From assembly GCF_031344055.1 (NCBI RefSeq), contig NZ_JADBEN010000002.1: DNA of 64,000 nt. One strand, given 5' to 3'. How positions within the stretch are numbered: the first letter of the stretch is position 1; every line of letters starts with the position of its first letter. Below the pieces are notes generated by a model that ran no database searches, was not told the DNA's origin, and worked only from the letters and a program-made list of their open reading frames with translations. Positions 44,967 through 53,479 of the stretch are shown one piece after another. The DNA comes from Methylobacillus flagellatus_A. GTDB taxonomy: Bacteria > Pseudomonadota > Gammaproteobacteria > Burkholderiales > Methylophilaceae. Both the position numbers and the translations under genes were made by a program.

Positions 44967-46175
44967 TTGAACATCCTCTTCATCCACCAAAACTTCCCCG
45001 GGCAATTCCGCCATATTGCCCAGTCCCTGGTCGATGAAGGCGGACATCAAGTCCTGAGCCTGTGCGAAGCCCATGCCCCCGGCATGCAGGGCGTGCAGCG
45101 CATGGAATACAAACCGGCCCGCGCCGCCACCCAGGGCGTGCATGCCTACCTGGCGCCCGTGGAAGAGCATGTGATCCGCGGCCAAAGCGTCGCTCGCGCG
45201 CTATTGCATTTGAAAGAAAAGGGCTACCGGCCCGACATCATCGTCGCCCATATGGGCTGGGGCGAGGCGATCTACCCCAAGGACATCTACCCCGGCGTGC
45301 CGCTGGTCACGTTCTTCGAGTTCTTTTACCAAACGACAGGGGCCGATGCCGGCTTCGATCCCGAATATCCGCTCGCGCTGGACGACTTCCTGCGCATCCG
45401 CACCAAGAACATCACCAACCTGCTCTCGCTGCATGCCGCAGACATCGGCATCAGCCCCACGGCATGGCAGCGCAGCCTGTATCCGCCGGAATATCAGGAC
45501 AATATCCGCCTGATCCATGAAGGCATCAACACCGATGCCGCCCGCCCCGACCCCACCGCCTGGCTGCAGCTCGGCTCAGGCCTGAAGCTCACGCGCAAGG
45601 ACGAAGTGATCACCTATGTGTCGCGCAATCTCGAACCCTATCGCGGCTTCCACACATTCATGCGCGCCTTGCCGGAAATCCTCAGGCGCAGGCCCAAGTG
45701 CCATGTATTGATCGTGGGAGGCGACGACGTCAGCTACGGCCGCAAGCTGCCGCCGGGGGAAACCTACCGGGCAAAGCTATTGCAGGAAGTGCCAGGCCTG
45801 GATCTCAGCCGCGTGCATTTCCTCGGCAAGCTGGCCTACCAGCAATACCTGCGCGTACTGCAAGTGTCCGCAGCGCACGTCTACCTGACCGTGCCTTTCG
45901 TGCTGTCGTGGTCGATGCTGGAAGCCATGTCCGCCGGCTGCCTGGTGATAGGCTCGCGCACCGCGCCGGTGGAGGAAGTGATTCGCCATGAAGAGAACGG
46001 GTTGCTGGTGGATTTTTTCTCCGGCGAGCAACTGGCGGATGCCATAGACCGGGTATTTGCAGCGCCGGACCAACTGCAAGCCATGCGCGACGCCGCACGC
46101 GCCACCATCATTGAGCGCTACCCGTTGAGCCAAGGCATCTCGGCCTACCGCCAACTGTTCAACGAACTGTTATAA
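44967..46175 (+). CDS. Glycosyltransferase family 4
   Basis: A 402-residue GT-B fold transferase. It opens NILFIHQNFPGQFRHIAQSL, has the acceptor-side segment HMGWGEAIYPKDIYPGVPLV, and carries the nucleotide-sugar signature in LSWSMLEAMSAGCLVIGSRT followed by APVEEV. It starts at a TTG three bases after the YchJ-like stop, so it is translated from the same transcript. The sugar and acceptor are unknown; exopolysaccharide or lipopolysaccharide is likely. Confidence 0.88.
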   Translation: MNILFIHQNFPGQFRHIAQSLVDEGGHQVLSLCEAHAPGMQGVQRMEYKPARAATQGVHAYLAPVEEHVIRGQSVARALLHLKEKGYRPDIIVAHMGWGEAIYPKDIYPGVPLVTFFEFFYQTTGADAGFDPEYPLALDDFLRIRTKNITNLLSLHAADIGISPTAWQRSLYPPEYQDNIRLIHEGINTDAARPDPTAWLQLGSGLKLTRKDEVITYVSRNLEPYRGFHTFMRALPEILRRRPKCHVLIVGGDDVSYGRKLPPGETYRAKLLQEVPGLDLSRVHFLGKLAYQQYLRVLQVSAAHVYLTVPFVLSWSMLEAMSAGCLVIGSRTAPVEEVIRHEENGLLVDFFSGEQLADAIDRVFAAPDQLQAMRDAARATIIERYPLSQGISAYRQLFNELL

Positions 46176-46177
46176 AG

Positions 46178-46262
46178 CGCCGACAAAGCCCTTCTGATGA
46201 TATCGCTCTGCCTTGCTGCGCTCGTGCTTGCAGCAGAATCGCTTTACTGGGCGTAGTTGGCG
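46178..46262 (-). repeat. Shorter relative of the 115-bp inverted-repeat element
   Basis: 85 bases with ends CGCCGACAAAGCCC and GGGCGTAGTTGGCG, which pair at 11 of 14 positions. The interior CTCTGCCTTGCTG and AATCGCTT recalls the 115-bp element read in the opposite direction. It fills the gap between convergent genes, as copy 1 does. The relationship is weaker than that between copies 1 and 2. Confidence 0.45.
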
Positions 46263-46297
46263 AACCCAAGCATAGAATATAGTCCGCCAGGCATTGC

Positions 46298-47695
46298 TCA
46301 AGCCACGGGCAACGAGATTTCCACCACCAAGCCGCCGCCCTGGCGGTTTTGCAGCCTGATCTTGCCGCCGTGCAGGTCCAGCACCTGCTTGGTGATGGCC
46401 AGCCCCAGGCCGTGCCCGCTGACATTGCCAGCGCTATCGGCGCGGTAGAATGGCTGGAAAATATTGTCGAGCTCGGTTTCAGGAATGCCAGACCCACGAT
46501 CCGACACCAGCACCGCCAGGCCCCCATCCCTGCGCTGGGTCTCCAGGCTGACCTCGCTATAGTCGGGACTGTACTTGATGGCGTTGCGCAGTACGTTTTC
46601 CAGCGCGCGGTACAACAGATCAGGCTGCGCCTCTATTTCAGCGTCCTCCTCTATCCGGCTCTGGATATCCACATGCTTGGCCGAAGCCTCGAAACGCGCA
46701 TCCTCGACCACGCCTTCCAGCAACTCGCTAAGCATAATCCTTTCCTTCTTCACCGCCATGATGCCCGACTCGAGCCTGGACAGCTCCAACACCTCGCCCA
46801 GCAATTTATCCATGCGCATAGATTCCATCTCGATGCGGTCCAGGGTGTCCCCCAGCCGTTCCGGATTCTGCTTGGCAAGGCCGATACCCATCTGCAGGCG
46901 CGCCAACGGGGAGCGCATTTCGTGCGAGACATAGTGCAACAGACGTTTCTGCCCCTGCATGAGGGCATGCAGCTGCTCGGTCATGCGGTCGAAACCACGC
47001 CCCAGGTCCGCCAACTCGTCGCGCCGCCTGCCCATGGCCGGGCTGACCTTGTCCTTGAGGTTGCCTCCGGCCACGCGTGCAAACGCGCCGCGCAACTCCT
47101 TGATCGGCTTGGAAACATACCAGGCCAGCAATGCGGCAAACACTAAGCTGGCAATCAGGCCTGCCAATACCGGCGTCCAGGGGAACATCGGACCGTGCGG
47201 ATCGGGTGGCCCGCCCATTCTGCCGGGCGGCCCTGGAGGACGGCGATCTCCGTACATTGGCTGTGGGGGAGGCATAGCGCCGAAGCCGGGACCCATGCGG
47301 CGCCCGTCCAGCGTGAACAGGCGGATGGCCTTGCCTTGGCTATCATGCCCGACGGCAACCCCGCGTCCGGAACGCAATATTTCCTCGATGCCAGCAGGCA
47401 AGGGGCGCTGCAACAGCTCTTGCCCAGCCTCATCGACGGCGAACACCTGGGGCATCTGCCGCTGCGACCATAGCCACAACAAATCCGACAACCCGGCCTC
47501 CCCTCCATAATGCAAGGTGCCTTTCGCCGCTTCCAGCAGGGCCATCTCCATCGGCCCGCTGCGCAGCAATTCGCGCGCCTGCCTTTCGCTGGCCTGCTGC
47601 TGCGCGGAAATCCAGAAAAACAGGCTCACCCCGATGATGGAGGCCATCTGTGCGAGCACGAAAAAGGAGAAGAATTTCCAGAACAGGCGGCCCAT
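46298..47695 (-). CDS. CpxA/RstB-like sensor histidine kinase
   Basis: A 465-residue inner-membrane kinase from the ATG at 47695; a longer frame to 47746 would overlap the regulator gene. TM helix near the N-terminus (FFSFFVLAQMASIIGVSLFF), a periplasmic domain ending in a Pro/Gly/Met-rich stretch (MPPPQPMYGDRRPPGPPGRM), a second TM, HAMP, then H-box HYVSHEMRSPLARLQMGIGL, N-box NVLRNAIKYS and G boxes SDRGSGIPE and GHGLGLAI. The regulator gene lies just upstream (two bases between stop and start). The layout with a Spy-like gene across the promoter is that of Cpx systems sensing envelope stress. Confidence 0.9.
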   Translation of the reverse strand: MGRLFWKFFSFFVLAQMASIIGVSLFFWISAQQQASERQARELLRSGPMEMALLEAAKGTLHYGGEAGLSDLLWLWSQRQMPQVFAVDEAGQELLQRPLPAGIEEILRSGRGVAVGHDSQGKAIRLFTLDGRRMGPGFGAMPPPQPMYGDRRPPGPPGRMGGPPDPHGPMFPWTPVLAGLIASLVFAALLAWYVSKPIKELRGAFARVAGGNLKDKVSPAMGRRRDELADLGRGFDRMTEQLHALMQGQKRLLHYVSHEMRSPLARLQMGIGLAKQNPERLGDTLDRIEMESMRMDKLLGEVLELSRLESGIMAVKKERIMLSELLEGVVEDARFEASAKHVDIQSRIEEDAEIEAQPDLLYRALENVLRNAIKYSPDYSEVSLETQRRDGGLAVLVSDRGSGIPETELDNIFQPFYRADSAGNVSGHGLGLAITKQVLDLHGGKIRLQNRQGGGLVVEISLPVA

Positions 47696-47697
47696 GG

Positions 47698-48384
47698 CTA
47701 TTCTTTGATCAGCTGGTAACCCATGCGGTAGACGGTTTGGATGCATTGACGACCGTCGGCCAGCGTACCCAGTTTCTGGCGTATGCTGCTCAAATGCACG
47801 TCGATGGTGCGGTCAAAGCGCGACAATGGACGTCCCAGGCCCAGTGTCGAGAGATCACTCTTGCTGACCACGCGCCCTGCCTGCCTGACCAGGACCTCCA
47901 GCAGGTTGAACTCGGTGCTGGTCAGGTTCACAGGCTGGCCCGCCCACTCTACCAGACGCCGCTCCGGCCAGAGCGTCAACGGCCCCACGGCGATATGATG
48001 GGCCTGCGGCTGCTGGTCGGTCGGCACGATGCGGCGCAGGATGGCGCGGATGCGCGCCACCAACTCTCGCGGGGTGCAGGGCTTGGGCACGTAATCGTCG
48101 GCCCCGAGCTCCAGGCCGACAATCCGGTGCTCATCATCGCCCTTGGCGGTGAGCATCAAGACCGGCACGTTGCTGGAGGCGCGAATGCGCCGCAGCACCT
48201 CTATGCCGTTGAGCTTGGGCATCATGACATCCAGCACGATCAGCGCCGGCTTGAGCGACTCGGCATAGACAACACCGGTTTCGCCGTCGTGCGCGCACTC
48301 CACGTCAAACCCCTCCTGCACGAGGTATTCCCTGATCAGGTTGACCAGCTCCACGTCGTCGTCGATCAATAGTACTTTAGCCAT
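47698..48384 (-). CDS. OmpR-family response regulator (CpxR-like)
   Basis: A 228-residue regulator: receiver with LLIDDDVELVNLI, phospho-Asp in PALIVLDVMMPKLNG, Lys in YVPKPCTPRELVAR, then an OmpR winged helix (LTSTEFNLLEVLVRQAGRVV; RTIDVHLSSIRQKLG). It is encoded with the CpxA-like kinase and faces a Spy/CpxP-like gene. An exact GTAAA-N5-GTAAA lies about 90 bases upstream of its start, suggesting autoregulation. Confidence 0.93.
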   Translation of the reverse strand: MAKVLLIDDDVELVNLIREYLVQEGFDVECAHDGETGVVYAESLKPALIVLDVMMPKLNGIEVLRRIRASSNVPVLMLTAKGDDEHRIVGLELGADDYVPKPCTPRELVARIRAILRRIVPTDQQPQAHHIAVGPLTLWPERRLVEWAGQPVNLTSTEFNLLEVLVRQAGRVVSKSDLSTLGLGRPLSRFDRTIDVHLSSIRQKLGTLADGRQCIQTVYRMGYQLIKE

Positions 48385-48473
48385 AAGATTCTGAATGCTG
48401 AGATGTTGAATAGTATTTTTGCAATCACATCATAACGATTCGCCTATGCCGACGACATGCCCGGCCGCCTACT

Positions 48474-48488
48474 TTTACCTATCTTTAC
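48474..48488 (-). promoter_or_regulatory. CpxR-type binding site
   Basis: On the minus strand the sequence reads GTAAAGATAGGTAAA, an exact match to the CpxR consensus GTAAA-N5-GTAAA. It stands between the divergent regulator gene (start 48384) and the Spy/CpxP-like gene (start 48562), about 74 bases from the latter, well placed to control both. Confidence 0.75.
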
Positions 48489-48561
48489 CCCTGGTTAACA
48501 GCATCTAACAACTCGCGGCAGCAGAATTTCCCCATACCTACCGTGAATAGAAAGGACGCAC

Positions 48562-49092
48562 ATGAACCCCCGCATCATCCCATCCATGATCCTCATGGCA
48601 GCATTCGCAATATCAAGCACATGGGCCAGCGCCGAGCCCCCGTTGCGCGAAGACAGCCCGCCAAGGCCGGGCTCCGGCTTTATCCAGGAAGCCCCGGGCT
48701 TTGCCCTGCCCCCTCACCTTGCCGGCCTGGAGCTCAGCGAGGCGCAGGAAGATAAAATATTCTATCTCCTGCATGCCGAAGCACCCGCAATACGCAACAA
48801 CTTCAAGCAGCAACGCAAGCTGCGCGAGGAAATAGACAAACTGGGCACTGCGCCCAGCTTCGATGAAAAGAAAGCCAGGCAATTGGCCGCAGAACTCGCG
48901 CGCGTGCAAAGTGATGCCATCTTCTCCCGAGTCAGTACGGAATCGCGCATTCGCGCACTGCTCACGCCCGAGCAGCTTGGCAAGCTGGATGAAAGAAAAG
49001 AGCTGGGCAAGGGCCGGCCCGACCTGCGCCCATTCCCTGCAAGCAAGCCGTGGGAAGGCCGCCCGAAAGAGGATCGCCCCAGGCCCATTTAA
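48562..49092 (+). CDS. Spy/CpxP-family periplasmic protein
   Basis: A 176-residue exported protein with signal peptide ending TWASAE. The mature part is helical and charged: LAGLELSEAQEDKIFYLLHA, ARQLAAELARVQSDAIFSRV and the LTPEQ motif (IRALLTPEQLGKLDERKEL) shared by Spy and CpxP, which act as ATP-independent chaperones and, for CpxP, damp the CpxA sensor. AAAGGA precedes the ATG. The divergent CpxRA-like operon with a CpxR box between supports the same circuit. Confidence 0.85.
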   Translation: MNPRIIPSMILMAAFAISSTWASAEPPLREDSPPRPGSGFIQEAPGFALPPHLAGLELSEAQEDKIFYLLHAEAPAIRNNFKQQRKLREEIDKLGTAPSFDEKKARQLAAELARVQSDAIFSRVSTESRIRALLTPEQLGKLDERKELGKGRPDLRPFPASKPWEGRPKEDRPRPI

Positions 49093-49167
49093 TTATTCAA
49101 CATCGCTATCCTGCGGACAGTGCAAGGAAATACGACCAAGGCAGAACCAGCCGCTCAGGACGCCCCC

Positions 49168-49235
49168 TGTCATGCCGGACTCGATCCGGCATCTTGCAAT
49201 ACCCCCACCAGATCCCGGCTCAAGGCCGGGATAAC
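49168..49235. repeat. Paired palindromic (REP-like) intergenic repeat
   Basis: Two hairpins 20 bases apart: ATGCCGGA/TCCGGCAT (49172-49179 with 49185-49192) and ATCCCGGC/GCCGGGAT (49212-49219 with 49225-49232). Sequences of this GTCATGCCGG...GGCCGGGATAAC form are common dispersed intergenic repeats in proteobacteria. The rest of the 49093-49424 gap shows nothing coding. Confidence 0.7.
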
Positions 49236-49424
49236 AATCAATTGTGAATAAACGACGGCAAATATCCTTTTATGGGATAGCGCAGTATCCAGATGACATT
49301 AGGGTTTACACAGCTTTACCCGGCTTTACACCTCGCAGGCAAAAAATAAGCGCATCATGCCCGTTAGAAACTCCAGGAGCCGGGCAACCGCCCGGCCGAC
49401 AGCGCGACCAATCAGGAGAACAAC

Positions 49425-50027
49425 ATGATCAACAGCATTTCCGGCAACGCATCCCAAATTGCCAGCTCGATTTTCAGCAAGCTGGACACCAGCAACAAAG
49501 GCTATATCGAACAAGCGGACCTGCAGTCCGTGCTCAGCAAACTGAATGGCAACGACGACAGCAGCGATGCAGACGAGTTGTTCAGCACACTGGATAGCGA
49601 CAGCGACGGCAAATTGACGGAATCGGAACTCAGCAGCGGCATCAGCAACCTCCTGAGCGAACTGAACAGCCAATTCAACAATGCACGCGTGCAAGGCGGC
49701 ATGCCACCTCCACCTCCTCCGCAAAACGAAGAGGACGATGAAGGCTATACCCAGGAAGAATTGGAAAGCATTGCCTCCACTACATCTGATACCAACCTCG
49801 CCAACCTGGCGAGCAGTGTCGCCGCCAATTTCGAGGCTGCTGACACCAACCAGGACGGCAAGGTAAGCGCCAAGGAAGCGATGGAATACCAACGCCAGAA
49901 CGACAGCAACCAGGCAAAACAGCAGGACGCAAACAGCATCAACCGGCAGATCGGGCAGTTGATTGCGGCGTATGGCATTAGCAGTGATGATTCCAGCGTT
50001 AGCAGTTCGCTTAGCTTGGCTGCTTGA
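49425..50027 (+). CDS. EF-hand calcium-binding protein
   Basis: A 200-residue protein without a clear signal peptide. Three EF-hand loops can be read: DTSNKGYIEQAD (from residue 21), DSDSDGKLTESE (from 57) and DTNQDGKVSAKE (from 140). The first is weak, with Lys and Gly in place of two ligands; the second and third are complete. Hands 2 and 3 are separated by a proline run (GGMPPPPPPQ) and an acidic stretch. It is rich in Ser, Asn, Asp and Gln. AGGAG lies ahead of the ATG. It probably binds calcium or lanthanide ions; its cellular place is unknown. Confidence 0.85.
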   Translation: MINSISGNASQIASSIFSKLDTSNKGYIEQADLQSVLSKLNGNDDSSDADELFSTLDSDSDGKLTESELSSGISNLLSELNSQFNNARVQGGMPPPPPPQNEEDDEGYTQEELESIASTTSDTNLANLASSVAANFEAADTNQDGKVSAKEAMEYQRQNDSNQAKQQDANSINRQIGQLIAAYGISSDDSSVSSSLSLAA

Positions 50028-50031
50028 GCTA

Positions 50032-50096
50032 GCTAACGTCCGACTTAAACCTAAGCCGTGCCAAGAAACGGCATCGGCTTGAATGAATTATTCGGC
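50032..50096 (-). other. attC site of a solitary cassette
   Basis: Read on the minus strand, the stop codon region is followed by ATTCATTCAAGCCGATGCCG, a loop, GGCACGGCTTAGG and the core GTTAGC (GCTAAC on the plus strand at 50032-50037). The arms TCATTCAAGCCGATGCC and GG-C-CGGCTT are almost those of attC3 in the integron at 17313-17375. The R'' box is degenerate (GCCGAAT), so excision may be impaired. Confidence 0.8.
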
Positions 50097-50558
50097 CTTA
50101 CGTAGGATGTGCAAGGCCAATTGAGGAACAGAGCCAAAAACCAACTTAGTCTTAGGTGGCCGCAAAGTCAGTGTATTAGCAGTTGCAGTTGACTTGTCGA
50201 GCGAGGACAGAAACTCTTGATGCGACCAAAAGTAGAACTCATTGAAAGAACGGTTGGTCGCCACCCAATATTTTGGCTTATATGATCCGACGCCATTGGA
50301 GCGCCAAGCAGCCAGTTGACTACGCATTAATAGAGCGCCACCGTTATCCTCAATGACCTTGGCTTCAATGCGCATCGGCTCTGTAGCTCCAACTAAAGTG
50401 AACCATAGATCTGGAATATCTGGATCAGCGAAGCGCCCAGCAGTTACAGCAGTGCGAGCCGCTTGACCATCTAAGCTGAGATATACGTCTTTTGTAGTGT
50501 CAATGAATGGCGCAATGAATCGATAGATTTCAGCAACCAGACGATGCTCTTGTTTCAT
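50088..50558 (-). CDS. Cassette gene: PD-(D/E)XK nuclease-like protein
   Basis: A 156-residue protein not recognised as a named family. DPDIPDLWF, then MRIEAKVIED 12 residues on, then MRSQLAAWR give Asp50, Glu65-x-Lys67, Gln81 and Trp85. That spacing, with an N-terminal helix containing Glu, is the pattern of PD-(D/E)XK nucleases of the VRR-NUC and Holliday-resolvase type. No DNA-binding or methylase partner is nearby. The ATG at 50558 sits four bases after the cassette core. Nuclease activity is inference from the motif. Confidence 0.6.
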   Translation of the reverse strand: MKQEHRLVAEIYRFIAPFIDTTKDVYLSLDGQAARTAVTAGRFADPDIPDLWFTLVGATEPMRIEAKVIEDNGGALLMRSQLAAWRSNGVGSYKPKYWVATNRSFNEFYFWSHQEFLSSLDKSTATANTLTLRPPKTKLVFGSVPQLALHILRKAE

Positions 50559-50568
50559 AAGGTCTAAC

Positions 50569-50750
50569 TAGTATTTAGACTAGCTGCATCGTATTTGATG
50601 AAATAGAGCTAAGTCAATGCACTTTACTAATAGTTTCAATATCAGCAAGCCAGTCATGATAATTGAGACCGCCTAAAATTTTGTGGACGGGAATAATCCG
50701 CTTACTTCAGCCCATCTAGCATTTCAAGACTTGATCAAAAATGAGCTGCC
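50569..50750. other. AT-rich stretch beside the solitary cassette
   Basis: About 180 bases of low-GC sequence with a small inverted repeat (CTAGT...ACTAG near 50568-50585). On the minus strand a short open run (VHKILGGLNYHDWLADIETI, ending at a stop near 50615) looks like the tail of a lost protein. It has no start codon; I treat it as a remnant of acquired DNA. Confidence 0.35.
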
Positions 50751-51317
50751 CTACTCGCTTGCAAACGCCTCACACAACATACTGAGCAAGGCTCCCTGCA
50801 TCGGCACCAACTCCTCCTTGTCGAATGGCGCTTCTTCATCCGTCGCGGCGATCACGAAGGCCATCAGCACTTTCTCGATATCCTGGCGGTAATTCATCCA
50901 GTGTTCGGCTTCGGCATCGCCGATCAGCTGGTATTTATGGTTGCCCGATTCGATGATTTCGGCCAGCTCCTCGTTTTCCAGTTCTGCGAACAATGAGCGT
51001 GCAACGGTGATGGCGGCTGCCTTGTAATCCGGCTCTATACCTTCGTCCCCCAACGGGAGGGTCAGGTAGGTATAGGCCAGCATGGCGTATGCCTGATACA
51101 CGGCTAGCATGTCGAAGTTTTCCACGCGTTCGTCCGCGGGCGAACGGCCTGCGTGCTGGATCGCGCGGAAGGTGATGTAGCAGGCCAGGTAGGTCGAAGC
51201 CTCCAGCGCATCATAATCTTCCAGCTTGGTGCTGGGGGGCTCACCGGCATTGGTGCGCGCCTCGTTGAGGCACAGGGCGTAAGTCAGGCTCAGCCTTTGC
51301 GAATAACTTATTTCCAT
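50751..51317 (-). CDS. Conserved-looking hypothetical protein
   Basis: A 188-residue acidic, largely helical cytoplasmic protein (RLSLTYALCLNEARTNAGEP; YQAYAMLAYTYLTLPLGDEG; PMQGALLSMLCEAFASE). No signal peptide, TM helix or catalytic motif is visible. It lies 51 bases downstream of the ABC-F gene on the same strand and may be co-transcribed. Not recognised. Confidence 0.65.
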   Translation of the reverse strand: MEISYSQRLSLTYALCLNEARTNAGEPPSTKLEDYDALEASTYLACYITFRAIQHAGRSPADERVENFDMLAVYQAYAMLAYTYLTLPLGDEGIEPDYKAAAITVARSLFAELENEELAEIIESGNHKYQLIGDAEAEHWMNYRQDIEKVLMAFVIAATDEEAPFDKEELVPMQGALLSMLCEAFASE

Positions 51318-51368
51318 TGCTTTGCTTTCCTTTTTAATTCTTTTGGCGATTATCTTGACGGATCGTAT

Positions 51369-53270
51369 TCAACTGATTTCCGGCAAGGCTTCCAGTTGCT
51401 CCTGCAGGCTGAGCCAGCGCTCCTCGGCGTGGCCCAATTGCTGCTCAAGCTCGGCCTGGCGCTTCTGCAGGGTTTGCAGGCGGGTTTTGTCTGCTTCCTG
51501 GTATAACTCGGGCGCGGCCAAGGCTTGTTCCAGCTGGTTTTTTTCCGGCTGCCAGGCGGCCATTTTCTTTTCTATTTGTTCGAGCTCTTTCAGCAAGGGC
51601 CTGCGCTCCTGCAACCTTGCATGGCGTTCCGCCTTGTTCTGCGCGCGTGCATTGGGCGCGGCTTCGGGCTTGGTTTTTTCTTCCTTGACCTTGTCGCGCA
51701 GGCGCTGTTCGTTGAGCCAGTTGCGGTAATCCTCGAGGTCGCCGTCGAACTCCTGCACCTTGCCGTCCGCCACCAGCAGGAAGCGGTCGCAGGTGGCGCG
51801 TAGCAGGGCGCGGTCATGCGACACCAGCACCATGCCGCCCTGGTAGTCCTGCAGGGCCATGGTCAGGGCATGGCGCATTTCCAGGTCGAGGTGGTTGGTC
51901 GGCTCGTCCAGCAACAACAGGTTGGGACGCTGCCAGATCAGCAATGCCAGGGCCAGCCTGGACTTTTCGCCGCCGGAAAACGCGCCGACCGCGCTGGTGG
52001 CCATGTCGCCGCGGAAATCGAAACCGCCGAGGTAGTTGCGGTGCTCCTGCTCGCGCGTCTCGGGGTCCAGGCGCAGCATGTGCTGCAACGGCGATTCGTC
52101 GGCGCGCAGTTGCTCGAGCTGGTGCTGGGCGAAGTAGCCAAGGCGCAAATCCTTGCCTTCCACCCGTTTGCCTTGCAGGGGCGTCATGGCATTGGCAAGC
52201 AGCTTGATCAGGGTGGACTTGCCTGCGCCGTTGCGGCCGAGCAAGCCGACCCGTTCGCCCGGGCGCAAGGTCAGCATGATGCGCTGCAATATTGGGGGGG
52301 ATTGATAGCCTGCATCGGCCTCATCCAGCACCAGCAACGGATCGGGTGCGGCCAATGGCTCGCGGAAGCTGAAGCTGAACGGGCTGTCCACATGCGCCGC
52401 ATTGATCAGTTCCATGCGCTCCAGCATCTTGATACGGCTTTGCGCCTGCCTGGCCTTGGTGGCCTGGGCACGGAAACGGTCGATATATTTCTGCAAGTGC
52501 GCCACTTCGCGCTGCTGCCGCTCGTAGTTTGCCTGCTGTTGTGCCAGCCGTTCGGCGCGCTGGCGCTCGAAATCGGAATAGCCGCCGCGATAAAGGGTGA
52601 GTTTCTGCTGCTCGATATGCGCGATGTGGTTGACGATGGCATCGAGGAAATCGCGGTCGTGCGAAATCAACAGCAAGGTGCCGCGGTAATCCTTGAGCCA
52701 GTTTTCCAGCCAGATCACGGCGTCGAGGTCTAGGTGGTTGGTCGGTTCGTCGAGCAGCAGCAGGTCGGAACGGCTCATCAACGCGCGGGCAAGGTTGAGC
52801 CGCACGCGCCAGCCGCCGGAGAAATCGGAAACCGGGCGTTGCAAATCGGCGGTAGCGAAGCCGAGGCCATGCAACAGCTCGGCCGCCCGCGCACGTGCGG
52901 AATAACCATCGATCTCGCCCAGGCGGGCATGCAACTCGCCAACCTTTTCGCCTTCTCCCGCGGCCTCTGCCTCGCGCAACGCCGCCTCGACCTGCCTCAG
53001 CTCGACGTCGCCATCCAGCGTGAACTCGATCGCAGCGTCGGCAAGCGCCGGGGTTTCCTGTGCCACATGGGCAATGGTCCAATGGGCGGGAATTTCCAGT
53101 TCGCCCGACTCGGGATGCAGTTCGCCGCGCAACATGGCGAATACGCTGGACTTGCCCGCGCCGTTCGCACCGGTCAGGCCGACTTTGTGGCCGGGATGAA
53201 GCTGGAAGCTTGCGCCTTCGACCAGGCACTTCACTCCACGGTATAATTTGATGTTTTTTAGCTGAATCAA
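51369..53270 (-). CDS. ABC-F family ATPase (YheS-like)
   Basis: A soluble twin-ATPase of about 633 residues that acts on ribosomes rather than membranes. Two Walker A loops (GANGAGKSS, GRNGAGKST), two signature motifs (DFSGGWRVRLNLARAL, FSGGEKSRLALALL) and two Walker B segments ending LLLDEPTNHLDL. The linker and the charged coiled-coil C-terminus (from about residue 540) fit YheS. I take the TTG at 53270 (IQLKNIKLYRGVKC) as start; the open frame runs on to 53333, but without family-like sequence. Confidence 0.93.
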   Translation of the reverse strand: MIQLKNIKLYRGVKCLVEGASFQLHPGHKVGLTGANGAGKSSVFAMLRGELHPESGELEIPAHWTIAHVAQETPALADAAIEFTLDGDVELRQVEAALREAEAAGEGEKVGELHARLGEIDGYSARARAAELLHGLGFATADLQRPVSDFSGGWRVRLNLARALMSRSDLLLLDEPTNHLDLDAVIWLENWLKDYRGTLLLISHDRDFLDAIVNHIAHIEQQKLTLYRGGYSDFERQRAERLAQQQANYERQQREVAHLQKYIDRFRAQATKARQAQSRIKMLERMELINAAHVDSPFSFSFREPLAAPDPLLVLDEADAGYQSPPILQRIMLTLRPGERVGLLGRNGAGKSTLIKLLANAMTPLQGKRVEGKDLRLGYFAQHQLEQLRADESPLQHMLRLDPETREQEHRNYLGGFDFRGDMATSAVGAFSGGEKSRLALALLIWQRPNLLLLDEPTNHLDLEMRHALTMALQDYQGGMVLVSHDRALLRATCDRFLLVADGKVQEFDGDLEDYRNWLNEQRLRDKVKEEKTKPEAAPNARAQNKAERHARLQERRPLLKELEQIEKKMAAWQPEKNQLEQALAAPELYQEADKTRLQTLQKRQAELEQQLGHAEERWLSLQEQLEALPEIS

Positions 53271-53479
53271 GGACTTTACTCGATAATGTCCAAGTCTAAA
53301 GAAGGACTTTTGCAGGAAATATATTGTCAACAATTGTTATTGTAAGCCAATCCTGGCAACTTTCGCCCTTCAAGCGTTGACCAACCATCGTGCCAATGAA
53401 ATACTTTGGGCATATTAAATAGACATGCTGCTCACAGGCACAATTCGTGCGGATTCCGGCGATGATAGTGCAATAAAAT

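Larger units (their letters stand above)
50032..50568 (-). mobile_element. Solitary integron cassette outside the array
   Basis: The gene at 50088-50558 with its attC at one end and a GTTAGAC core (plus-strand GTCTAAC, 50562-50568) directly before its start at the other forms one complete cassette of about 530 bases. It lies at the 3' end of the EF-hand gene, about 33 kb from the integron. It is AT-richer than the flanking genes. Integrases can insert cassettes at secondary sites, which would explain the location. Confidence 0.75.
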
